A stretch of DNA of 32,165 nucleotides, taken from contig DEWK01000008.1 in assembly GCA_002363615.1 (NCBI GenBank), forward strand, positions 1 to 32,165, read 5' to 3'. The notes under the pieces were generated by a model. That model was not told the origin of the DNA, did not search any database, and saw only the letters and a list, made by a program, of their open reading frames with translations. The stretch comes from Lachnospira sp. UBA3212 (GTDB taxonomy: Bacteria > Bacillota > Clostridia > Lachnospirales > Lachnospiraceae). Positions 1-7,720 of the stretch are shown here, piece after piece (position 1 is the first letter of the stretch; each line of letters opens with the position of its first letter). A program made the translations under genes and the position numbers.

Positions 1-61
1 GGCTCTGAAGAGTTGTAATATTCATCTTAATCCGCTCGATAGTATCGTTTATCTCTTTCAA
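1..61 (-). CDS. Start of a gene downstream of the replisome organiser (partial)
   Basis: A reading frame starts with TTG at 61-59, overlaps the TGA stop of the upstream gene (TTGA overlap), and stays open to the window edge (MKEINDTIERIKMNITTLQS). A GGAG sequence lies 9 bases before the TTG. Translational coupling of this kind is common in phage early operons, where a DnaC-like helicase loader often follows the replisome organiser. The visible 20 residues are too few to assign a family. Confidence 0.35.
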   Translation of the reverse strand, partial: MKEINDTIERIKMNITTLQS

Positions 62-957
62 TCAAAATCACTCCTTTTTTCGTTTTCCAATCTTTCAAAA
101 ACAGCCGGATCGTATTTGGTTGTCTGTTGATAATTTGTACCGCTTCCTGATGTCGGTATGTAGCCTCTGTCCTGCTCCCTTGCTAGCCACGAGTTCACAA
201 ATCTCGTTATGCCGCGTCTCGTCTTTCTCTTCGGACGATTCGATAGGCACCAAGCCCTCATCACGTTGAACTGTTGCTTTACATCCACTTTTGGGTAAAG
301 TCTTACGTATTCTGCGAATAATGAAACACTTGGTCTCCACTCTGAACCATCGTTGAGCACTAATGCTGCTACATCTGCTTCCGGTTCTTGTTCAATGACA
401 CTTCTTGTTTTGTGGTCTAGCGTGTCCTGCGTTTGACCATCCATTTCCTCTTTTACGTCTAGCATGAATTGCGTTTGACAATCTTCCGGCTTGGAGTCCT
501 GCTCGTCAGGGCTCCGAGCAAGAGTATTTATACTCTTACTATCCTTACCTAACCTATCCTTACCTAACCTAACCTGTGTCTCCATAATGTATCCATTTTG
601 TATACATTCTGTTCCCGTGACCGTATAAGCTTTATTTTTCTTGACTTCGAGCATTGCTTTCTCGTCTTTGTATACCGTCTCCTTATACCGGTCACTTTGA
701 ATGTAGTTGTGGATTTTCCAATGTTTGATAACCACTATTCCGGACTCAAACGGAATAATGAAATTTTTGGCTATCAGTAACTTCAAATCATCTTCAGACG
801 CTCCTACCATCCTCTGTATTTTCCTTGGATTGTTAATAAATCCATCATCATCAGCTCTCATACTTAAGTGGAAATATAAGGCTTGTGTTGATAGCGGCAT
901 ATCGAGGAAAGAGTCACTGTCGATAATTGTTTTTGCGAACATCCTTCGTTCTGCCAT
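58..957 (-). CDS. Phage replisome organiser-like replication initiation protein
   Basis: This 299-residue protein probably binds the element's replication origin and recruits the host helicase. Residues 1-100 look like the winged-helix N-terminal domain of Gram-positive phage replication proteins (RRMFAKTIIDSDSFLDM, then DDDGFINNP and a KHWKIHNYIQ segment). A polar linker (about 105-200) contains the repeated peptide RLGKD at 130-139. The C-terminal part (about 205-265, with FAEYVRLYPK and RRGITRFVNSWLAR) resembles the helicase-recruiting tail of the same proteins. The ATG at 957 follows AAAGGAG. The RLGKD repeats come from DNA direct repeats that may be the origin itself, as in other phages whose origin lies inside the initiator gene. 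The family assignment rests on recognition by eye. The general role is likely, the partner is inferred. Confidence 0.75.
   Translation of the reverse strand: MAERRMFAKTIIDSDSFLDMPLSTQALYFHLSMRADDDGFINNPRKIQRMVGASEDDLKLLIAKNFIIPFESGIVVIKHWKIHNYIQSDRYKETVYKDEKAMLEVKKNKAYTVTGTECIQNGYIMETQVRLGKDRLGKDSKSINTLARSPDEQDSKPEDCQTQFMLDVKEEMDGQTQDTLDHKTRSVIEQEPEADVAALVLNDGSEWRPSVSLFAEYVRLYPKVDVKQQFNVMRAWCLSNRPKRKTRRGITRFVNSWLAREQDRGYIPTSGSGTNYQQTTKYDPAVFERLENEKRSDFD
416..576. repeat. Iteron-like repeats and palindromes inside the replication gene; candidate origin
   Basis: Two perfect 15-bp direct repeats (CTATCCTTACCTAAC) lie head to tail at 539-553 and 554-568, followed by the partial copy CTAACCTG at 569-576. 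Beside them is a perfect 8-bp inverted repeat (AAGAGTAT at 520-527, ATACTCTT at 530-537) and a 6-bp inverted repeat (TGCTCG at 500-505, CGAGCA at 515-520). A second, imperfect direct repeat of 26 bp lies at 416-441 and 458-483 with 5 mismatches. This density of repeats within the linker-coding part of an initiator gene matches the pattern of phage origins. Confidence 0.6.
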
Positions 958-1009
958 ATACTCACTCCTTTAAGCGGATGCCCTGCCCGGAAGGACACCC
1001 TTACAGATT

Positions 1010-4000
1010 TCAGATATAATGTATCTTGCTTCCCTCGGCTGTCTTAATGACATCGAGGCTCTGCGGGAACCGGGCTTTCATTGTTGGATCATGCGTAATA
1101 GCCATAACCTTAAGATCTGGATATCTACGCTGTATGGTGACAAGCGCATCGCAGTACGCCTGGATACCATCTGCATCGAGGAATGGAGGCTCGTCTATAA
1201 ACAACATTCCGAGCTGCATGCCTGCCGTGCTGGACTTGATTTCTGCAAGTGCCAAGATAACTGCAAGCGACGCCTTAACCTTTTCACCTCCTGATTTTGA
1301 TAGATATGGCAGCGTTCCTTTTCCGTACTCATTGATAAGCACATCAAGTGCAACCTTTTCTTTCTTCTGTGTGTTGATCTTCTCTGTCTGGAAGTCAACT
1401 CCCATCTTTCCACCGGTCATCTGACCAAGGATTGTATTGGCTGTCTCAGTGAGTACCGGAAGAATGCCGAGTATAATCTGGTGAGGTATTCCATCCTGAG
1501 AGAAGCTCTTCTTCAAGATTTCGTAATCAGCATTTTCCTTGGAATACTTATCAACTGTTTTTCTCAGTTCCTCTATCTGTCTAGCCTTAATCGCCATGTC
1601 TTCTATCTTCTGCTTCAATGCTCCGATCTTGGTCTGAATCTCCGTAATGATTTCATTTTCAGAATCAATCCTCTTATTCAGAGCCTCGACTTCTGCTTTC
1701 TTTTCTTCGATACCGACCGTCTTTCCAATCTCAGTTGCATATTCGGCTTTCTTCTCTTCTATCTCGTTATTTATTTCTACAATCTGAACATCCAGCTCGG
1801 AATATCTCTTCAAGATATTGCCCTTGCGTTCCTTCATCACCGGAAGCTGCTGTTCCTTTTCGAGCCATGGTCTGAGCTGTGACATCTGAGCCTGAATCTT
1901 AATGCTTTCTTCGTATGCTGATGCGTACTGTTCCACCTCTGAGGTGAGCTCTGTGCCCTGTAATTTGACCGTAGCAAGCCTTTCTGTGAGATTAGATATA
2001 TTCATACCCTTAGCCTCTAAACCTGCCTTAATGGCGCTTATTTCGACTTCTTTTTTCTGAAGTTCATCAGCTTTGTCCTTATATAATTTCAGTCCGACTA
2101 ACTCATTTTTAACTATGTCCATTGCTTCCTGGCTGTAACCGAGTGATTCTATCTGTGATTCCTGCTCTTTTATTGTCTGTTCCCAGCTTTTGATAGTATC
2201 GTTATACGAATTATTGACGGCTTCGATTCTGTCCGGGATAGATTTCAATTCCACTTCCGCAGCCTTTGCATCCTGCAAGAACTTGCAATTTGCATTTTCT
2301 ACGTCCACGCATCCGGAAGATTTAAGAAGCTCTGTCTTTCGTTCAAGCTCTTCTTTTTTTTGTTCAACAGCTTTCATAGCAGCAAGTCGTTCCTGAACCA
2401 CACTGAAAAGTTTCGACTCAGCTCCTGCCAGTTCACTTTTCTTGGATTCATACTTAATCTGTAGACTTCTCAATTCGTCATAAAGAGTTATCTTCTTGTC
2501 ATATTCTTCTGCTTTTGCTTTGATAATTTCGTCCTCGGAGTTATCCGATAAAGTCTGAAGCTTTTCCTCTTCTGCTTTCTTATCTGCTTCAGCCTTTGCA
2601 AGATCTGTTTCTATCTTCGATACTTCAGCTTCGTTCTGAGTCAGAGCCTGCTTCTTGGTTACATATAATGTCTTGGATTCGATAAGCTGCTTCTCTTTTT
2701 CCTCAAGGCCTCTGTATATATCACAGTTTTCTTTGATGCTTGCTTCCTGATTAAGAAGTTCATCGCATATCGTCATATCGCTTAGCTGTCGTCTTTTCTC
2801 TGCCTCTACGCCAGCCTTTTTTATCTCCAAGGTGTTAATAGACTCGGAAAGCTTTACAGCTCGCTCCTGCGCATCTGAGAGAGTATGCAGTTCAACCGAC
2901 TTCAGTTCCCTCTCCTTTGTGAGTTTGTCCAGAGTCTCTTTCTCCGCATCAAGATATACTTCAGCTCCCTCAAGATCTTCTTCCGGATTTCCATAGGAAC
3001 TGATATTACCTTCCTGAACTTCGATTTCCTTCTTGGCATCATCCTTCTTTACTCTGGCTTCTTTTCTTCTTGTATCAGCCAGCTGAGACATTGCGTCATA
3101 TATTCCAAGTCCAAGCAGGTTTGAAAGAATTGTCATTCTGTCATCCTTAGAGGCTTGCAGGAATAAACCATACTGATCCTGCATTATGAGTGCGCAACTC
3201 TTAAAAGTGAGGCTGTCCATCCCGAGTATTTGCAATATTTTCTTCTGTGTCTCAGGAGCTTTCTCGCTTGATCTGTTGGTCCACTCTCCCTCAATCAGTT
3301 CCGAAAGGTTAAGACTAAGCGTTCCACTCTTCAGTCGCTTTCTCGATACTCTAAAGGTCTTGTCCCCAATCTTGAAAGTAAAAATGATTGTTCCGGACTT
3401 TGCATCATCTGAGCCTCTTACCCAGCTTGCATCTCCAAGATTCCCACCTTCTCTTGGTTCTTCATACAAGCAGTCGATAATTGCATCCATGAAGAGGGAA
3501 GACTTTCCTGCTCCATTCTCGCCATTGATAGTACAGAAGGTTATATCTGTGAAATCGAATGCTTCATCTACATAATTTCTGTAGTTCTTGACCTCAATCC
3601 TTACCGGAACAAAGGTACCTATCATTGCAGATGCCGTAACATCTGTCATAGCCTTGATAATGATTGGCTTTGCCAATTCAACCAGCCTTTCGATATCTTC
3701 CTTCGGAAATTCTTTTCTTTTCAGATACTCGATAAGGTTTTCCTCAGGATCCGATTCTTTTCCGATCGACTTCTTATCAACTTCTTCTGTCAGTTCCTCA
3801 GGAAGTATTTCCGTAACATAGAAAGCTCCATCCTCATAAAGCCTCTTCTCAAGTAATGCATGATTTAGGGCTTTGTGGTTATCCTGAGTGCAGGAGTACC
3901 GGACTCTGATGATTGCATCATCGACAAAGCCTTTCCATTTAGGAGCTGCCATCTCATACATTCCTGCATTGATAGACATGATGTCATTGTTATCAAGTAT

Positions 4001-4846
4001 TACCGTTCTAAATTCTCTTGCCTTAAGCGGAATGAACTCGCTTTCTACCGACCTATCATCATTGATAGTGTGCATGTAGAAACCTCTCGGAAATCCTTCA
4101 TCATTGAAAGTAAATCTATCTACTGCTCCGGAATAGAAACAATTCTTTATATTTTCAAGCTGTTGAGGGCGATGAATATGTCCCAAAGCTACAAGATCAA
4201 ACTTTGCAGCATTAAGTATGTCTGGACTTAGAACCGGTTCAAACTTCTGTATGAAGCTTCCACCTGTTCCGGTATCTGTTCCGGGTACATAGTAGTGAGC
4301 CATAAGAGCTGTCGGAAATCCTGCTTCGCATTTTGCCTTTAGTCCAAGGACGATGTTATCAAGCTCTTTGGAAAAGATTTCCGCTTCCTTTTCCTTTGGA
4401 ATATCTGGATAAGCAGCTCTAAAGACTCCCTTGTCAAATCCCGGAAGACAAGCTATATCTATCAGATCTGTATGTATAACTCCCGGTTCTGTCACGATAT
4501 CTACATTCGAAACATTTCTGAAATGCTCTTTCAGCGCAATGAAGTCCTCTGCTCCGTCATGGTTTGGCGTTCCTCTGATTACAACCATATGACCGGTACA
4601 CTCTGCCAGATCTGAAAGCAGCCTCTCTGCTTCAATTTCATCCGATAAAGCCCTCTTGCCATAAACATCCGGCTTATCGATTACGTCACCTGACACCATG
4701 ATGATGTCAGGCTTTGTAACCTTGGCCATAGCTATTATTTCCTTGACTCTGTTGATTGTGTCCTGCCCTCTGAGGTTGACACCATCCTTAGTCGGTCCTT
4801 TTCTTTCTCCCAGGTGCCAATCAGCACAATGTAAAATCCGTACCAT
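1010..4846 (-). CDS. SbcD-SbcC (Mre11-Rad50) single-chain fusion nuclease/ATPase
   Basis: This 1278-residue protein joins two subunits that are normally separate genes. Residues 1-260 are a calcineurin-like Mre11/SbcD nuclease: D9xH11, GDxxD at 53-57, NHD at 95-97 (in an unusual GTPNHD), H184 and GHIH at 222-225. Residues 410-600 are the SbcC/Rad50 N-terminal ATPase lobe, with Walker A GENGAGKS at 442-449 and a Q-loop near 556. A long coiled coil (about 600-1140) carries an apex-like cysteine pair, C846 and C854, rather than the classical CxxC hook. The C-terminal lobe has the signature SKSGGEK near 1183, Walker B with D1218-E1219, and the switch histidine in THD near 1252. The known family trims and cuts DNA ends and hairpins. 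Here it probably serves element recombination or replication. It is preceded by a zinc-ribbon protein gene 21 bases upstream and starts at an ATG after GGAAGGG. Confidence 0.93.
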   Translation of the reverse strand: MVRILHCADWHLGERKGPTKDGVNLRGQDTINRVKEIIAMAKVTKPDIIMVSGDVIDKPDVYGKRALSDEIEAERLLSDLAECTGHMVVIRGTPNHDGAEDFIALKEHFRNVSNVDIVTEPGVIHTDLIDIACLPGFDKGVFRAAYPDIPKEKEAEIFSKELDNIVLGLKAKCEAGFPTALMAHYYVPGTDTGTGGSFIQKFEPVLSPDILNAAKFDLVALGHIHRPQQLENIKNCFYSGAVDRFTFNDEGFPRGFYMHTINDDRSVESEFIPLKAREFRTVILDNNDIMSINAGMYEMAAPKWKGFVDDAIIRVRYSCTQDNHKALNHALLEKRLYEDGAFYVTEILPEELTEEVDKKSIGKESDPEENLIEYLKRKEFPKEDIERLVELAKPIIIKAMTDVTASAMIGTFVPVRIEVKNYRNYVDEAFDFTDITFCTINGENGAGKSSLFMDAIIDCLYEEPREGGNLGDASWVRGSDDAKSGTIIFTFKIGDKTFRVSRKRLKSGTLSLNLSELIEGEWTNRSSEKAPETQKKILQILGMDSLTFKSCALIMQDQYGLFLQASKDDRMTILSNLLGLGIYDAMSQLADTRRKEARVKKDDAKKEIEVQEGNISSYGNPEEDLEGAEVYLDAEKETLDKLTKERELKSVELHTLSDAQERAVKLSESINTLEIKKAGVEAEKRRQLSDMTICDELLNQEASIKENCDIYRGLEEKEKQLIESKTLYVTKKQALTQNEAEVSKIETDLAKAEADKKAEEEKLQTLSDNSEDEIIKAKAEEYDKKITLYDELRSLQIKYESKKSELAGAESKLFSVVQERLAAMKAVEQKKEELERKTELLKSSGCVDVENANCKFLQDAKAAEVELKSIPDRIEAVNNSYNDTIKSWEQTIKEQESQIESLGYSQEAMDIVKNELVGLKLYKDKADELQKKEVEISAIKAGLEAKGMNISNLTERLATVKLQGTELTSEVEQYASAYEESIKIQAQMSQLRPWLEKEQQLPVMKERKGNILKRYSELDVQIVEINNEIEEKKAEYATEIGKTVGIEEKKAEVEALNKRIDSENEIITEIQTKIGALKQKIEDMAIKARQIEELRKTVDKYSKENADYEILKKSFSQDGIPHQIILGILPVLTETANTILGQMTGGKMGVDFQTEKINTQKKEKVALDVLINEYGKGTLPYLSKSGGEKVKASLAVILALAEIKSSTAGMQLGMLFIDEPPFLDADGIQAYCDALVTIQRRYPDLKVMAITHDPTMKARFPQSLDVIKTAEGSKIHYI

Positions 4847-4867
4847 GTAAAATCCCTTCCTTTCTTA

Positions 4868-5806
4868 TCAATTTCTCTGACACTTGTAGCAAAGAGGTCT
4901 TCCAAACTTTTTGACCGAATAGTTAAAGACCTTTTCATTTATTTCTGCACCGCACTTTTCACAGCACATCGGTGCATCTTCCTCTACCGTTGTAGCTATC
5001 TGCTGTGCAGGTATCTCTTCGGCTTCCTGAGCTTGGGAAGTTTCTTCAACAGCCTCATATGTTCCATCTACATAAGCGTCTATCACTCCTTCCGGAGCCT
5101 CCTCTTCTTCTGTCTCAGGAGGAGTAAGTACCAACTGATTAGCTGTTCCAAAAAGATTCTGAGAACTCTGGAACATTGAATTGATGGCAGTCTGCTTAAC
5201 TTCATCGTTATCCATGTTCGGAACAAGATATGCCACCACAAAAGGCTTTGCTAACTCCGCAGCCGTGTATGTTCCTTTGATATGAAGAGCCGTTCGGATT
5301 GCTCCATTCAGAGCCTTTGCTTCGCAGATCTGATTGCGAAACTTCATAAACTGTGCCTTAGCTGCTGCACTCATTTCTGAAGTTGCATCATCGACATTTA
5401 TTTCATTTGTATCTGTTACATAGAGAGTTTCCCCTGTCAGCTGAGGAACAGAGATAGTAACCTTAAAGGCTACATCCTTATTAGAACAAGTGCCGCACTG
5501 TACTATCTTTCCTGCTGAACGATTAACCGCAGCACATTTCTGACATGTTGTAGGAAGAACATGCTCAGAATTGATCATCTTGATACCGGCACCATCCGCC
5601 AGCTTCTTGAGCCCATTCTTTGTAATTGCAAGCTTATTGTTCCTTTTATCCTGGACATATACATCCCCATCATCAGGATTCGGACTCAGCTTTACAGCCT
5701 GAGCTACCGGAGCCATAATATCCGGAACCTTAGTTGCTACCATTGTGTTACCGAGAAGATTGAACTTTTCCGGTGGATACTGCTTTACGATTGACAATTC
5801 ATTCAT
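4868..5806 (-). CDS. Two-zinc-ribbon protein of the recombination module
   Basis: No family is firmly recognised. The 312-residue protein has a first zinc-ribbon-like cluster (C88xxC91 and C104xxC107) and a second at the C-terminus (C282xxC285 and C306xxC309), separated by an acidic, probably disordered stretch (about 225-280). The segment around 155-195 (FRNQICEAKALNGAIRTAL, then KGTYTAAELAKPFVV) resembles the conserved helix of phage single-strand annealing or DNA-binding proteins. The terminal FGRPLCYKCQ motif is also often seen at the end of phage recombination proteins. Position directly before the SbcD-SbcC fusion supports a DNA-recombination role, which is inference. The ATG at 5806 is chosen because GGAGG lies 8 bases before it; an ATG 15 bases further upstream (5821) overlaps that ribosome binding site. 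Confidence 0.7.
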   Translation of the reverse strand: MNELSIVKQYPPEKFNLLGNTMVATKVPDIMAPVAQAVKLSPNPDDGDVYVQDKRNNKLAITKNGLKKLADGAGIKMINSEHVLPTTCQKCAAVNRSAGKIVQCGTCSNKDVAFKVTISVPQLTGETLYVTDTNEINVDDATSEMSAAAKAQFMKFRNQICEAKALNGAIRTALHIKGTYTAAELAKPFVVAYLVPNMDNDEVKQTAINSMFQSSQNLFGTANQLVLTPPETEEEEAPEGVIDAYVDGTYEAVEETSQAQEAEEIPAQQIATTVEEDAPMCCEKCGAEINEKVFNYSVKKFGRPLCYKCQRN

Positions 5807-5878
5807 TTTGAAATCCTCCATTCTTGATATATTTTTATTTTTTTCTTGCTTTTTTATGAGCTATGACATAGAATGGAC

Positions 5879-6142
5879 TTAGCTGTTGAGGGCACTTCGG
5901 TTTTCCGAGTGCTCTTTTTCCATTTCTGCCATAGCCATACATACTGATACTGTAAAATCTGTGAAGCATCTTGCTCTGAACTGTTCAACTACCAGTTCAT
6001 CGAAGTACCAATCTTCTTTTGCGTGTACATCTCCAAGACTGATAAGATGCTCCTGCTTTCTAACAGCTGCCTGCATGACCTTACCAAAAACCTCTTCGCA
6101 CATCTCTACTCCAACTCTTTCTTCAAGTTCTGCTTTTGTCAT
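5879..6142 (-). CDS. Small hypothetical early protein
   Basis: I do not recognise this 87-residue protein. It is predicted mostly helical and acidic, with three cysteines that form no clear zinc motif, and no membrane segment. It has a good ribosome binding site (TAGGAG, then 6 bases, then ATG) and lies in the leftward early operon, 9 bases after the cell wall hydrolase gene. Its 3' end contains a hairpin (5888-5917) that looks like a terminator only on the opposite strand. Confidence 0.65.
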   Translation of the reverse strand: MTKAELEERVGVEMCEEVFGKVMQAAVRKQEHLISLGDVHAKEDWYFDELVVEQFRARCFTDFTVSVCMAMAEMEKEHSENRSALNS

Positions 6143-6151
6143 ATCCGTCTC

Positions 6152-6871
6152 CTATCTGTAAAACTTATGTCCGCCATGAGTGAAAAGGTAACCACCCCAG
6201 TTCACATCACACCATGTTGCACAGAAGTAAAGAGCTCCTTGGCTTTCATCCCAACCTTCCATATTGACCATATCGAGTGCTCCCCAGCTTTCGTCGCTCC
6301 CTGCTGTTACTGCAAGCGTCCCGTTCATCGCGGGAGTAAATTGACCTTCCTGGAATACAACATCATGTATGTTATCCGGAAACCTATCGTCAGCCACTCT
6401 GTTAAGCACCACATTGATTACCAAGGCTTGTCCTTCGATGTCTTCTCCACCAGCCTCGCAGTATGCCAAAGCTGTTAAAAGATACTGTTCCTCAAGTGTG
6501 AGATTATATAGATTGGCAGGTGGTTCGTACTCCGGTTCCTTCTGCATACTTTCTATAACCTTTTGCTCAAACTCCGGAGAAACTTCTGTCGTCCCTTCCT
6601 CTTCGGAATCCTTAAGGGATATTTTCTTCACAACTCCTGCCTCTGGTCCATAGTTTGCAGAAAGATATATGTAATCCGGTTCTTCCCTACTTTCTGTTGT
6701 AAGAGTATCGATATTGCTATCTATCCTTGCTGTGATGCTTTCATAGTTTTCCTTATCTGCATCTGCTTCCACATCAGATCCTTCGCCTTTGAACAGACAG
6801 AGCAGAAGAATCATTATTACTGTCAAGAGCAGCGTTGCTTCGATAAGCCCGATTCCCTTGTTGCTTCTCAT
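6152..6871 (-). CDS. Membrane-anchored SleB/CwlJ-type cell wall hydrolase
   Basis: The 239-residue protein has one N-terminal membrane segment (about 7-27) with a short positively charged start, so the rest should lie outside the cell. A polar linker (30-120) leads to a SleB-type hydrolase domain at about 125-239. It carries the typical LTALAYCEAGGED (likely catalytic E139), EGQALVINVVLNRV, FQEGQFTP and the closing GGHKFYR. Known members are lytic transglycosylases that open peptidoglycan, best known from spore cortex lysis. Here it sits in the early region of the element, not in a lysis cassette. Its job could be local wall opening for DNA transfer, lysis, or interaction with the host wall; the sequence does not decide. 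Its ATG overlaps the stop codon of the upstream gene by 4 bases. Confidence 0.88.
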   Translation of the reverse strand: MRSNKGIGLIEATLLLTVIMILLLCLFKGEGSDVEADADKENYESITARIDSNIDTLTTESREEPDYIYLSANYGPEAGVVKKISLKDSEEEGTTEVSPEFEQKVIESMQKEPEYEPPANLYNLTLEEQYLLTALAYCEAGGEDIEGQALVINVVLNRVADDRFPDNIHDVVFQEGQFTPAMNGTLAVTAGSDESWGALDMVNMEGWDESQGALYFCATWCDVNWGGYLFTHGGHKFYR

Positions 6872-7050
6872 GCTGACTTCGCCTCCATTACCATTTCATC
6901 AAACTTGAATCTCACCTGAGCATTGCTTCTATCGAGATTCGCTTCCAGTTCCTTTTCCTTTGCTTTCAGTTCGTCGAGACAATCACATCTCTCCCCAAAA
7001 TCCAGTGAACATCCGCAGTGTGGACATTCTGTGTGATTCCATCGTTTCAT
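6868..7050 (-). CDS. Small zinc-finger-like protein
   Basis: This 60-residue protein starts with a cysteine cluster (C9, C12, C14, C22, C24, within CPHCGCSLDFGERCDC) that could hold one zinc ion. A charged helix follows that may form a short coiled coil. It follows AAAGGAA at a normal distance and overlaps the next gene by 4 bases, which suggests translational coupling to the SleB-type hydrolase. The function is unknown. Confidence 0.65.
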   Translation of the reverse strand: MKRWNHTECPHCGCSLDFGERCDCLDELKAKEKELEANLDRSNAQVRFKFDEMVMEAKSA

Positions 7051-7056
7051 TTCCTT

Positions 7057-7299
7057 TCATTCACTCCTTTCTATTGCAAATTGTTTGTTGAAATATACCT
7101 TCGGCACTTTACCGGTTGGATACATCTCATTTATCTTTCCTGCCTTAATCAGATCTGCCCTAAGATTCTTGATAATCTGATAGGCTTTAGACTTGCTTAC
7201 TCCCAGCAGCTCCATAACGTCCTGATATGTGTAATACGACTTAGTGCGAATTACTTTGATGACGCCTGGACAATGAGCTAAATCTTGTTGTGATGACAT
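7057..7299 (-). CDS. Small winged-HTH DNA-binding protein, possible excisionase or regulator
   Basis: The 80-residue protein has a helix-turn-helix around residues 22-50 (YTYQDVMELLGVSKSKAYQI) followed by a short wing-like strand (GKVPKVYFNKQF). Such small proteins are common in the control region of Firmicute phages and integrative elements and are often annotated as excisionase-like or MerR-like. It begins inside the 3' end of the upstream tandem-HTH gene (22-base overlap) and has its own site GGAGAGG before the ATG. Whether it acts on excision or on transcription cannot be told from the sequence. Confidence 0.75.
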   Translation of the reverse strand: MSSQQDLAHCPGVIKVIRTKSYYTYQDVMELLGVSKSKAYQIIKNLRADLIKAGKINEMYPTGKVPKVYFNKQFAIERSE

Positions 7300-7712
7300 A
7301 TACCTCTCCTTTCATCGCTTGCTCCTATTAGGTAATCCGCTGAAATATTTAATTCCTCGACTATCGATAAAAGATTTTTAATTGAAGGTTCCTCTTTGCC
7401 CTTTTCCCAATTACAGATAGTAGATTTATCAATATTTAGTGAAAGCCCTAGTTCCTCCTGCGTGAATGATCTTCGTTCTCTCATTTCCTTTAATCTTTTA
7501 GGAAAGACTGGTTCGAATTTTTTCTTAATCAAATCATCGATTGAAACATCAAATACTTCCGCCAACTTCACTATGTTTTCAACACTCGGAGTCCGTGTTC
7601 CTTGTTCCCAGTTCCCAATGGTTGACTGCTCAACTCCAATTAGATTTCCAAGTTCAGATTGTTTTATATGTCTTTCCCTTCGTAGATAACCTATATTTGA
7701 ATGTAGAAACAT
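7278..7712 (-). CDS. Tandem-HTH (XRE) regulator with two Cro/CI domains
   Basis: The 144 residues are almost entirely two XRE-type helix-turn-helix domains in a row, at about 6-62 (QSELGNLIGVEQSTIGNWEQ) and 73-129 (EELGLSLNIDKSTICNWEKG), joined by a short linker. The second is clearly related to the first, so the gene arose by duplication or fusion. No peptidase or oligomerisation domain is present. A single chain with two DNA-reading heads could bind a direct repeat or two half-sites without dimerising. It starts at an ATG 4 bases after AGGAGG and overlaps the next gene by 22 bases. It belongs to the leftward early operon. Confidence 0.85.
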   Translation of the reverse strand: MFLHSNIGYLRRERHIKQSELGNLIGVEQSTIGNWEQGTRTPSVENIVKLAEVFDVSIDDLIKKKFEPVFPKRLKEMRERRSFTQEELGLSLNIDKSTICNWEKGKEEPSIKNLLSIVEELNISADYLIGASDERRGICHHNKI

Positions 7713-7720
7713 ATTTCCTC

